The notes beneath the pieces were generated by a model. The model was not told the origin of the DNA, ran no database searches, and was given only the letters and a program-made list of their open reading frames with translations. This document shows, piece by piece, positions 28,601 to 35,932 of a DNA stretch of 64,000 bases. The DNA lies in assembly GCA_019233755.1 (NCBI GenBank), contig JAFAMD010000015.1, positions 1-64,000 of the forward strand. The letters are read 5' to 3'. Source of the DNA: Acidobacteriaceae bacterium (lineage in GTDB: Bacteria > Acidobacteriota > Terriglobia > Bryobacterales > Bryobacteraceae). A program made the position numbers and the translations under genes. Within the stretch, counting starts at the first letter, position 1, and each line of letters opens with the position of its first letter.

Positions 28601-30579
28601 GTACCACAGCGGTGGCTGGGTGGGCTGTCGACTCCCGTGCCGCGATTTCAACAATTGAGATGTTGGTTGACGGCGTTCCGGTCCAATCCGCCGCTTATGG
28701 CAGCACCCGGAATGATGTGTGCGCTGCTTATCCCAGTTACTCCGTCGGCTGTCCGAACGTTGGCTGGAATGGCATGCTTGACACCACTCAATTCGCCGAT
28801 GGGTCGCATACTCTTGAAGCCACTGCGACGGATGCAAATGGCGATCGCTCCACTGTCGGTACTACCTTCGTTACCTCGAACTACACGGGCTCGAATCCGA
28901 CCCGGATCTATATGGATCAGCCGTTTTCCCAGAGCGGGCCGTTCCAGGGAACCGCGATCTTCCGCGGCTGGGCGTTCAACGTGAACTCGCCGGTCGCCAG
29001 CGTCCAGGTGTCCATTGACGGCGCCGCTCGCGGCCAAGCCACCTATGGCGTGGCTCGCCCGGACGTGTGCTCGGCCTATCCGAACGAACCGGGGTGCCCG
29101 AACGTCGGCTGGTCTTACCTGATCGACACCACCACGCTTTCTAACGGCACCCACACGTTTGCCGTAACCGTCACAGCCGCGAATGGTCAGAAGGCCATCT
29201 CTGCGAACCCCTTCACTGTTGCAAACTGGACGACGGCAAATCCCCTGATCGTCAACATCGACACTCCCAATGCCCAGAGTGCTCCTTTTAGCGGTATCGC
29301 ATTCTTCGGCGGTTGGGCCATCGATCGCGAGTCTCCCATCAGCAGCGTGACCGTATCCATAGATGGTATTCCCTATGGGAATGCTGCCTATGGCGGCAAC
29401 CGCAGTGACGTGTGTGCCATTTACACAAACGTGCCCGGTTGCCCGAACGTCGGCTGGAACTTTAGCGTCGACACCACTCTGCTCGCCGACGGGACGCATA
29501 CTCTCCAGATCACTGCCAACCCGGCAAGCGGCAATGGCTTTACCGCAACTCGCCAGTTCACGGTTGGGAACATGCCTCCTTACAGCGGCACCAGAATCAC
29601 GATCGATACGCCGAATCAGCAGGGAACGACGGTTCTGAGCGGGGTGACGAACATTGGCGGTTGGGCCGTGAATGATTACAGTATGATCGCTACCGTTCAG
29701 GTCTCGGTCGATGGCACATCGAAAGGCTTTGCCGCATACGGTGGTAGCCGCCCCGATGTCTGCGCCACGCTCGGTTATCGCCAGGGCTGTCCGAATGTCG
29801 GCTGGAACTATATGCTCGACACGACAACGCTGACGAATGGCAATCACGTGCTTGAAATCACCGTGACCGCAGCCAATAACCAGCGCGCCTCTACGAGTGC
29901 CACCTTCACGGTTTCGAATAGTGCGCCAACCGGACCCACCACCGTTTCGATCAGTCGGCCCGGTTCGAATAACAATCCCTACCAGGGAATCGCTTCATTC
30001 TCAGGCACGGCTGCCAGCACCACTTCTCACATCACGAGCGTCTCGGTCACGGTTGATGGTGTGCCGTATGGCGCCGCAACTCCCGCCACCGGGGAGTTCT
30101 TCGCGTCCTTCGCCAGTTGGACCTTCCTCCTGAACACGGTCCAGCTCACCGACGGTACCCACACGCTGGGCGTCACGGCGCTTGCTGCGGATGGCACGTT
30201 TGCGGTTGCTTCCGCAAGCTTCCAGGTCGGAAACTGGTCCTCGCCGGATCCGATCCTCGTCGACATCGATACTCCATCTGCTTCTCAGACGCTCTCCGGT
30301 TTCTCGCATATCGGAGGCTGGGTCGTCGACGCAAATGCGTCTATCAGTTCCGTTACGATTGCGGTTGACGGCATCCCATACGGTGCTGCTCAATATGGTG
30401 GCGTGCGCTCCGACGTTTGTGCGGTGTACCCCGGAAGCCCCGGCTGCCCGAATGTCGGTTGGGACGCCGAACTTGAGACGGGTTTCCTTTCCAACGGGCC
30501 GCACACTTTAGCTGTTACGGGCACTACGTCGGCCGGCCAGAGTTCGACTTCGACCGTGAGCTTCTCCGTCCTCAATTAG
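25687..30579 (+). CDS. Giant secreted NHL-propeller / Solibacter-module / Ig-repeat protein
   Basis: The 1630-residue product starts with a signal peptide (SKYRVISLLFVCAFALGA, cleaved before QTT). I prefer the TTG at 25687, after GGGG and directly before the signal peptide, over a TTG 69 bases upstream. An NHL-like propeller follows, with about five copies of VFVADsqnyRVLIWN...DVVLGQ. Two similar beta modules come next (27.1-27.5 and 27.8-28.2 kb; ITAGDTVTVTISG, IKAGDTATITIAG), each before a TIGR03437-like Solibacter domain (GMLVEINGTNLSD; GELITVTTAGLG). Six Ig-like repeats close the protein. It is probably a cell-surface or secreted binding protein; no catalytic site is visible. Confidence 0.88.
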   Translation: MSKYRVISLLFVCAFALGAQTTPWVNGQAARAMIGQTSFSNLQGPNQYVLGAAGGVAYANGTLWVADSNTFNAANTAGSGLTPQDNRVLGFPTSSIPSPTADLTGLTNPACNLCTFPADLVLGQVDFNSFKAGLAQVGTSAGGSMNEPTDVATDGTRLAVADTNNNRVLLWNSIPTSNNAPPNIVLGQSNFTSGATLSPPSASSFRGPQAVWINPDGHVFVADSQNYRVLIWNHFPTSNNQPADVVLGQANFTTGTQQACNPQIKGTNYTATASELCNPASVTSDGTRVYVADLGFNRVLIWNSIPTTNGQPADVVVGQPDMTSTAPNNTGTLNGHTYSFCPNGAGLNGICQTNLNFPRFALADPVSNQLFVADGGDDRILIFSPIPTTNGAAAVAVLGQPNFTTDVVSTQASSIASTVIDNTAAVDVIPTPTALAYDGQNLYAADPTDDRVLVFTPGQTPLPSYSVLNWASEIIRQEGTVTFTVTAGGSITAGDTVTVTISGTGYTYTIVKGDTLDAIAQGVVKVINSSNSGAGDPNATATFAGAGTGSLYLASKQVNPGFDTISLAASASNTANITVGTSGTYLSSGTAATGSPGMLVEINGTNLSDASPSNPAVAALSGTIPLTLGGAQVYMSGVATPIYRAQSNQIITQVPYSFVGQNSTSVYVRTVHTDGSTTVTNATPLYVAPANPGIFSAPATAGQVRPWPATNAYHQPGNPNAVVSVDGTIKAGDTATITIAGKAYNYTIQSSDTTYTVAQALAGMINSAPDPNVTASLGGAFSRVILTALQGGAAGTGISIKASSNSGSNIALTAYTGSTCCNVTPGSLITTSNPALPGELITVTTAGLGRLTNQQSPANTASQFQITGQPYNGPQPNVAANSVSATMGGSTGEVINAGLPSGSYGMYGVQVIVPSNLTANNDTQLYIAQNAYISNTVTVAVGTGSSAPPPPSSSGSIVVHIDNPSANSTVSGTTAVAGWAVDSRAAISTIEMLVDGVPVQSAAYGSTRNDVCAAYPSYSVGCPNVGWNGMLDTTQFADGSHTLEATATDANGDRSTVGTTFVTSNYTGSNPTRIYMDQPFSQSGPFQGTAIFRGWAFNVNSPVASVQVSIDGAARGQATYGVARPDVCSAYPNEPGCPNVGWSYLIDTTTLSNGTHTFAVTVTAANGQKAISANPFTVANWTTANPLIVNIDTPNAQSAPFSGIAFFGGWAIDRESPISSVTVSIDGIPYGNAAYGGNRSDVCAIYTNVPGCPNVGWNFSVDTTLLADGTHTLQITANPASGNGFTATRQFTVGNMPPYSGTRITIDTPNQQGTTVLSGVTNIGGWAVNDYSMIATVQVSVDGTSKGFAAYGGSRPDVCATLGYRQGCPNVGWNYMLDTTTLTNGNHVLEITVTAANNQRASTSATFTVSNSAPTGPTTVSISRPGSNNNPYQGIASFSGTAASTTSHITSVSVTVDGVPYGAATPATGEFFASFASWTFLLNTVQLTDGTHTLGVTALAADGTFAVASASFQVGNWSSPDPILVDIDTPSASQTLSGFSHIGGWVVDANASISSVTIAVDGIPYGAAQYGGVRSDVCAVYPGSPGCPNVGWDAELETGFLSNGPHTLAVTGTTSAGQSSTSTVSFSVLN
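28549..30576 (+). repeat. Six tandem Ig-like repeats of about 110 residues
   Basis: The repeats begin near 28549, 28900, 29245, 29593, 29940 and 30247. Each has a VxIDxP start, GGWAxD, VSVDGxPYG, DGTHTLxV and a closing FTVxN strand. Five carry the pair DVC...GCPNVGW, which probably forms a disulfide across an extended loop; the fifth repeat has lost both cysteines and that loop. The DNA copies have diverged, so these are old duplications. Confidence 0.85.
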
Positions 30580-30613
30580 CGGCTGATGGGGCGGGTGCCT
30601 TGTGCCTGCCATG

Positions 30614-30638
30614 CAGGGCGAGGCGCCGCCTCGCCCTG
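30614..30638. repeat. Perfect 25-bp palindrome, GGGCGAGGC family
   Basis: CAGGGCGAGGCG and its exact reverse complement CGCCTCGCCCTG flank a single C. It lies 35 bases after the stop of the giant gene. No T-run follows, so it is either a weak terminator or a REP-like dispersed palindrome; a related one occurs at 31905. Confidence 0.7.
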
Positions 30639-30730
30639 TCGCCGCCCTCTTGGCCCTTTGCTAACCTGAGAGTTCCCAATTCGGTTATCGGACTTCATCC
30701 GCTAACCCGGCCCTGGAGCACATTCCCGTA

Positions 30731-31903
30731 ATGCACATCAAAAAGCAACGTCTTTTGACCCCCGGTCCGACGCCCCTCCTGCCTGCGGCTCTTCACGCGA
30801 TGATGGGTTCCGACATCCACCACCGCACCGAGGACTTCCGTACCCTGTATAAGCAGGTCCTCTCCGACCTGAAAGATGTACTGGGTACCTCCCACGATGT
30901 TCTGGTTTTGGTCGCATCCGGTTCAGGCGGTCTCGAAGCGGCCACTCAGAACTTCTTCTCCCCCGGCGACGAAGTGCTCGTCTGCTCGGCCGGCAAATTC
31001 GGTGAGCGCTGGGTAGAGATCATGAAGGCCTGGGGAATGAAGGCGACCGTTCTTACCGCTCCCTACGGGGACGCTGTGCAGCCCGAGGCGGTCGAACAGG
31101 CGCTCGCCCGAAATCCAAATCTGAAGGGCGTCTTTGTTCAGGCTTCCGAAACCTCCACCGGCATGCAGCACGATGTGAAGGCCATGGGGCTGGCGGTCAA
31201 AAAGACGAACGCGCTCTTCGTCGTCGATGCCATCACCGGCATTGGCACCATGCCGCTCGACATCGAAGGCTGGGGGCTCGATGTTGTGGTGGGCGGTTCG
31301 CAGAAGGCTTTCATGATCCCGCCTGGCCTCGCATTCGTAGCTATCAGTCCGAAGGCGTGGGCCGCTGCCGATACAGCCAAGGCTCCGCGTTTCTATTTTG
31401 ATCTTAAGAAGGAACGGAAGAACGCCGTTAGCGGCGAGTCTGCCTGGACGCCTAACACCGCGCTCCTGCTCGCCTTTGCCGAGGCTCTGAAGTACATCAA
31501 GTCAATCGGTATGGACAAGGTAGTCGAGAATGCCCAGTTGCTCGCTCGCGCCACCCGAGAGGCCATGCAGGCGCTCGGCCTTGAGCTCTTTTCCACTTCC
31601 CCGGGGTCTTCGGTCACCGCGGTCCGTCCGCCTGCTGGCATGGATTCCGGAGTGATCATCAAGGAATTTCGCAATCGCTTTAACGCCATCATCACGAACG
31701 GCCAGGGTTCGATGAAGGGTCAGATCTTCCGCCTCGCGCATCTGGGCTACTTCGATTTCCATGACCTCTTCGCCATCGTGGCCGAACTCGAACTGATCCT
31801 GGCCGCCAACGGTCATGCGGTCCGGTTTGGCTCCGGTGTAGCAGCCGTTCAGAGGGTTTACGCCGAAGTCGCATTGCCGAAACTCGAACTTGCGCTGTCG
31901 TAG
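30731..31903 (+). CDS. Class V aminotransferase, probable phosphoserine (or serine-glyoxylate) transaminase
   Basis: The 390-residue PLP enzyme begins LLTPGPTPLLPAA and has DAITGIGTMPLDIEGWGLDVVV before the PLP lysine K192 in GGSQKAFMIPPGL. This is the alanine/serine-glyoxylate aminotransferase branch, not classical SerC. Because serA follows by 46 bases on the same strand and no serC is present here, I infer that it provides the transaminase step from 3-phosphohydroxypyruvate to phosphoserine. A serine-glyoxylate or alanine-glyoxylate activity is the main alternative. Confidence 0.88.
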   Translation: MHIKKQRLLTPGPTPLLPAALHAMMGSDIHHRTEDFRTLYKQVLSDLKDVLGTSHDVLVLVASGSGGLEAATQNFFSPGDEVLVCSAGKFGERWVEIMKAWGMKATVLTAPYGDAVQPEAVEQALARNPNLKGVFVQASETSTGMQHDVKAMGLAVKKTNALFVVDAITGIGTMPLDIEGWGLDVVVGGSQKAFMIPPGLAFVAISPKAWAAADTAKAPRFYFDLKKERKNAVSGESAWTPNTALLLAFAEALKYIKSIGMDKVVENAQLLARATREAMQALGLELFSTSPGSSVTAVRPPAGMDSGVIIKEFRNRFNAIITNGQGSMKGQIFRLAHLGYFDFHDLFAIVAELELILAANGHAVRFGSGVAAVQRVYAEVALPKLELALS

Positions 31904-31904
31904 G

Positions 31905-31920
31905 GCGAGGCATGCCTCGC
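31905..31920. repeat. Perfect 16-bp palindrome, GGGCGAGGC family
   Basis: GCGAGGC-AT-GCCTCGC is a perfect inverted repeat directly after the aminotransferase stop. It shares the GGGCGAGGC arm with the palindrome at 30614, so the aminotransferase gene lies between two members of the same family. It is too close to serA to be sure it acts as a terminator. Confidence 0.65.
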
Positions 31921-31949
31921 TCCTGCAGAAATCATCTTCCTGAGACACC

Positions 31950-33545
31950 ATGAAAATCCTTGTTGCTGAGCCGCTCGCGCCGGCGGCCATCGAACTCCTG
32001 CGCGCCAAGGCGGATTGGGATATCGTTGTAGCCGATCCGAAGACCTACCAGGCACACCTGGCCGATTGTGAAGCGCTGGTGGTACGCAGTGCTGTGAAAG
32101 TCACCAAAGATGTTCTCGCTGCAGCTCCCAAGCTGCGCGTAATCGGCCGCGCCGGCGTGGGTGTCGACAATGTCGATCTTCCGGCCGCAACCGAAGCCGG
32201 TGTGCTCGTCATGAACACTCCCGGCGGCAATGCGGTCTCCGTCGCCGAGCACACGCTCGCTCTCATGCTTTCCATGGCCCGATCCGTGCCGCAGGCCAGC
32301 ACCTCCACCAAGGCCGGCAAATGGGAAAAGAAGAAGTTTCTCGGCAACGAACTGCGCGGCAAGACTCTCGGCATCGTCGGCTTGGGGAGCATCGGCCGCG
32401 AAGTGGTCCGGCGCGCTCAGCCCTTCGAAATGCGCATCATCGGCCACGACCCATATATCAGCTCGCAGGCTGCGCGCGATCTGGGCATCGAACTCGTCAG
32501 TCTGCCGGACCTTTATCGTCAAAGCGACTACATCACGCTGCACGTCGCATTGACGCCTGAAACCGATCACATGCTGAACGCCGAAGCGCTCAAACAGATG
32601 AAGCCCGGCGTCCGTATCGTGAACTGTGCGCGAGGCGAACTCATCGATGCTGCTGCGCTGCAATCCGCGATCGAAAGCGGTCATGTGGCCGGCGCCGCAC
32701 TGGATGTTTTCGAAGTCGAGCCTCCGGGCGAAACCGCGCTCCTGAAACTCGAGCCCGTCGTCGCTACGCCTCACATCGCCGGTTCTACCGAAGAAGCCCA
32801 GGAGATTGTGGGCATCCGGATTGTCGAGCAGATGATCGAATACCTGACGAGCGGGGTGGCTCTGAACGCCGTCAATATGCCGGCGCTTACCGCCGAGCAA
32901 TACCGCACCCTGGGTCCGTTCGTAAATCTGGCCGAGAAGCTGGGCCTCTTCCTGAGTCACATCGTTCCCGGAAACGCGCACACGATTCGCCTGTCGTATT
33001 CCGGCCGCCTCGCGGAGAACAACACGCAGATTCTCCGCAACGCCGGACTGGCCGGCGTCCTCAGCCGGTCACTCGAATATCGCGCCAACGTCGTGAATGC
33101 TATGCAGCTTGCGACCCAGCGCGGCTTTCGCGTCATTGAGCAGTTGGAGCCCGGTCCGGTCCACATGGATTCCATACGCATGGAAGTCGAATCCGATGCC
33201 GGCGCTTTCTCAGCCGTTGGCGCGGTTGTGCTCGACAAGCCGCGGCTGCTGCAGGTGGAAGGTATTTCCTGTGAAGCCACTCTCGATGGCAACCTGATGT
33301 ATTCGAAAAATCAGGATGTGCCCGGTGTGATTGGTTTCCTCGGCACCGTTCTCGGAAAGAATGGCGTCAATATCGCCAATTTCGCCCTCGGCCGTCAGGA
33401 TTCCAACGAAGCCGCGCGGAAATCCGGCGAGCCACTAACCGCCATCTCCATTGTTGAGACCGACCAGCCTGTTTCGGACGCCGTCATTTCGCAGCTCTTC
33501 GAAAACCCGGCTGTGAAATTCGTCCGGCGCGTCCCGCTCGCTTAA
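31950..33545 (+). CDS. serA: D-3-phosphoglycerate dehydrogenase
   Basis: The 531-residue enzyme oxidises 3-phosphoglycerate to 3-phosphohydroxypyruvate, the first step of serine synthesis. The Rossmann motif GLGSIGREV is near residue 145-155, RGELIDAAAL and the catalytic His in ATPHIAGSTEEAQ follow. Unlike short SerA forms it has the intervening ASB domain (about 315-450) and a C-terminal ACT domain (about 455-531; DVPGVIGFLGTVLGKNGVNIANFALGR is its ligand-binding strand-helix), so feedback control by serine is expected. It is the second gene of the aminotransferase-serA pair. Confidence 0.96.
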   Translation: MKILVAEPLAPAAIELLRAKADWDIVVADPKTYQAHLADCEALVVRSAVKVTKDVLAAAPKLRVIGRAGVGVDNVDLPAATEAGVLVMNTPGGNAVSVAEHTLALMLSMARSVPQASTSTKAGKWEKKKFLGNELRGKTLGIVGLGSIGREVVRRAQPFEMRIIGHDPYISSQAARDLGIELVSLPDLYRQSDYITLHVALTPETDHMLNAEALKQMKPGVRIVNCARGELIDAAALQSAIESGHVAGAALDVFEVEPPGETALLKLEPVVATPHIAGSTEEAQEIVGIRIVEQMIEYLTSGVALNAVNMPALTAEQYRTLGPFVNLAEKLGLFLSHIVPGNAHTIRLSYSGRLAENNTQILRNAGLAGVLSRSLEYRANVVNAMQLATQRGFRVIEQLEPGPVHMDSIRMEVESDAGAFSAVGAVVLDKPRLLQVEGISCEATLDGNLMYSKNQDVPGVIGFLGTVLGKNGVNIANFALGRQDSNEAARKSGEPLTAISIVETDQPVSDAVISQLFENPAVKFVRRVPLA

Positions 33546-33561
33546 GTTGCGGGTTCCGCCG

Positions 33562-33576
33562 GGCGCTCCGAGCGCC
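33562..33576. terminator. Short hairpin between convergent genes
   Basis: GGCGCT-CCG-AGCGCC forms a 6-bp stem with a 3-base loop, 17 bases after the serA stop and just before the stop of the gene on the opposite strand. It has no T-run, so termination is only suggested by position. Confidence 0.4.
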
Positions 33577-33591
33577 ACATTCACACGGCCG

Positions 33592-34326
33592 CTAAACGCG
33601 GGCGTTGTCCTCGATGATGTTGTTCGTGATCCAGCCAAGCACCGGCTCGTTCTGGTTGCCCGTCTTGGTTACGAACACGTCCTGCGCATATTTGACCGCG
33701 TCCATTGCAATCTTGGCATCCGCCAGGGTAGCGTCCTGGCGAATCGTTGCGAAGCTGTTTTCAAGCATCGATTTGCGATCCGGATCGCTCAACATGTCCG
33801 CCAGGGTCAGTCCGCTCAAATCCGCCGCTGCGGCTCCGCGCACCTTCGCGACCAGAAATGCGTCGACGGTGCTTCGGTGAGCCACATAGAGCGGATGATC
33901 ACTCGCGTCCAGCACGGGAAGCCGATCTCCCTTCTTCGAATCCTCCAGCGCCTTCAGCGCCCCGAGTAGGTTCACCTGCGGCGCCGGTCCGCGCACGATG
34001 AACATCTGGTCGCGCGGGATCATCACTGACTGGGCTGGCTTGGATCGCAGCTTTTCCTCCGGTGTGACTTCCCGGGCGATGGCGCTCACGCTGCGTGTCG
34101 CCGCTTCCAGGCTCTCTTTTGAGAAATAGTAGGCCAGCACCGTTCCAACCCACGTTCCGATAACCGGCAGCACCGTGCCGAGAATCGTCTGGGCCGCGGT
34201 ATTCGGCCGCAGGATAGCCACTGCGCCGAGCACAACGGCGCCAACAATTGCTACCGCGGTGATACCGCCGGCCAGCCAATGACGAAAACTGTTTTCGCGC
34301 AACGGGTCCTGGTTCATATCAGGCAT
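33592..34326 (-). CDS. Membrane protein with CBS-like region
   Basis: The 244-residue protein has two membrane helices (about 17-40 and 45-67) and a soluble C-terminal half. That half looks like a divergent CBS pair: SVMIPRDQMFIV, then LGALKALEDSKKGDRLPVLDASDHPLYVAHRSTVDAFL, and later DATLADAKIAMD with a closing VLGWITNNII. CBS pairs bind adenine nucleotides and gate transporters or enzymes; what this one senses is unknown. AAGGAG lies 6 bases before the ATG. It stands alone between serA and hyuB. Confidence 0.7.
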   Translation of the reverse strand: MPDMNQDPLRENSFRHWLAGGITAVAIVGAVVLGAVAILRPNTAAQTILGTVLPVIGTWVGTVLAYYFSKESLEAATRSVSAIAREVTPEEKLRSKPAQSVMIPRDQMFIVRGPAPQVNLLGALKALEDSKKGDRLPVLDASDHPLYVAHRSTVDAFLVAKVRGAAAADLSGLTLADMLSDPDRKSMLENSFATIRQDATLADAKIAMDAVKYAQDVFVTKTGNQNEPVLGWITNNIIEDNARV

Positions 34327-34354
34327 TCATACTCCTTCTAGAGTCAGCGCGCCA

Positions 34355-35932
34355 TTATACTCGTCCCCAGCCGCCGCCCCCCGGGGTTTCGATCCGTACA
34401 ACCGCTCCCGCACCCGCATGAATATTGCACTTTCCCGGTAATTCGCGGAGGCGTCCATTCTCTGTGATCGTGTTCCGGCCCTTGGCTCCTTCCGCACCGC
34501 CTTGCAGGCCGTACGGCGGGAAGATGCGCCGGTCAGACAGGATGGTGACCTGTGCGGGCGCCAGCAATTCGATCTCCCGCACCAGCCCGTCCCCCCCGGG
34601 ATACTTGCCCGCGCCACCTGAATGCTTTCGATAGACGTATTGCCGCACACGGAATGGATAAGCGTACTCCAGCGCCTCAACCGGCGTGTTCAGCGAGTTC
34701 GTCATGTGTGTGTGTACGCCCGAAACGCCGGGCCCATTCGCTCGTCCGCCCGACCCGCCCGCAATGGTCTCGTAATATGCATACGGTTGGCCGGTCCTCG
34801 GATCAATACCGCCCACCGTCAGGTTGCTCATCGTCCCGGAGCTCGCGGCGGGAATGCGGTCCGGCAGGACCTGTGCGAAGGCTCGCAACAGCACGTCCAC
34901 GATTCGCTGCGATGTCTCTACATTTCCGCCGGCAACTGCGGCGGGTGGGCGCGCATCCACTACGGTTTCTGGGCGGGTGATCACTTTCACTGGCCGCATT
35001 AGTCCCGCTGTTGGCGCCGCTTCTTCCGGCAGCAGGCAGCGCAAGACGTAGAAAACCGCCGAATACGTAATCGCGAGCACCGCATTGAGACTGCCCGAAA
35101 TCTGCTCGTCGGAAGCCGAAAAATCTACCGTCGCCTGCCGGAGTTTCGGACTCGTTGTAACCCTGACGCGAATTCCAACCCGATCATCCGTAATGCCATC
35201 GTTGTCGAGAAAGTCTTCGGCTTCGAATTGGCCCTCGGGCAGGCGCTCCAGCTCCACTCGCATCAATTCTTCCGAGTGATCCAGCAGCGCGGTCACGTTC
35301 TTTGTTACACGCTCCAGACCATACTTCTCAACGAGTTCCGTCACACGTTGCACCCCTATGCGGCAGGCGCCGATCTGGGCCGTCAGATCGCCTTCGCGCT
35401 CCCGCGGCGTGCGCACGTTGTTCAGGATCAGGTCCAGCACCGCCCTATTCACACTGCCGCCGGCAACGAGTTTCACCGGAGGGATGCGAATGCCTTCCTG
35501 CCAGATCTCGCGGCACAGACCCATCGATCCCGGATACATTCCGCCTACATCCGCATGATGGGCGCGATTCGCCGCGTAAAACGAAGCCGTGCTGTTTTCC
35601 CCCACAAATACCGGCATCGCCAGCGTGATATCCGGCAGATGCGTTCCGCCGTCATATGGATCGTTCAGAATTGCCACATCACCGCGTTCAAGCTGCAGCT
35701 TTCCGAGTATCGCCTGCACCGACATGGGCATTGACCCAAGGTGAACCGGCATGTCATCGCCCATCGCAATTACCTGCCCGCTGCCGTCGAAGACCGCACT
35801 CGAGTAGTCGCGCCGCTCTTTGATGTTCGGGGAGAACGCCGTTCGCCGCAGGGCGGCGCCCATTTCCTCGGCTACCGAATGAAGTGCGCTCTTGAAGACT
35901 GCGAGCTCTATCGGATCATGTCCCTCCCTCAT
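34355..35932 (-). CDS. hyuB: Hydantoinase/oxoprolinase B subunit
   Basis: The 525-residue protein matches HyuB/N-methylhydantoinase B from its start (DPIELAVFKSALHSVAEEMG, RTAFSPNIKERRDYS) through DPYDGGTHLPDI and a C-terminal GGGGWGR. With HyuA it forms the ATP-dependent enzyme that opens hydantoins, 5-oxoproline or related cyclic amides; acetone carboxylases share the fold. The ATG overlaps the hyuA stop as ATGA, showing translational coupling. No racemase or carbamoylase is adjacent, so the true substrate is open. Confidence 0.92.
   Translation of the reverse strand: MREGHDPIELAVFKSALHSVAEEMGAALRRTAFSPNIKERRDYSSAVFDGSGQVIAMGDDMPVHLGSMPMSVQAILGKLQLERGDVAILNDPYDGGTHLPDITLAMPVFVGENSTASFYAANRAHHADVGGMYPGSMGLCREIWQEGIRIPPVKLVAGGSVNRAVLDLILNNVRTPREREGDLTAQIGACRIGVQRVTELVEKYGLERVTKNVTALLDHSEELMRVELERLPEGQFEAEDFLDNDGITDDRVGIRVRVTTSPKLRQATVDFSASDEQISGSLNAVLAITYSAVFYVLRCLLPEEAAPTAGLMRPVKVITRPETVVDARPPAAVAGGNVETSQRIVDVLLRAFAQVLPDRIPAASSGTMSNLTVGGIDPRTGQPYAYYETIAGGSGGRANGPGVSGVHTHMTNSLNTPVEALEYAYPFRVRQYVYRKHSGGAGKYPGGDGLVREIELLAPAQVTILSDRRIFPPYGLQGGAEGAKGRNTITENGRLRELPGKCNIHAGAGAVVRIETPGGGGWGRV

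Noticed and set aside
31932-32981. 349-codon minus-strand frame opposite serA
   Set aside because: Shadow of serA; no domain or ribosome site.
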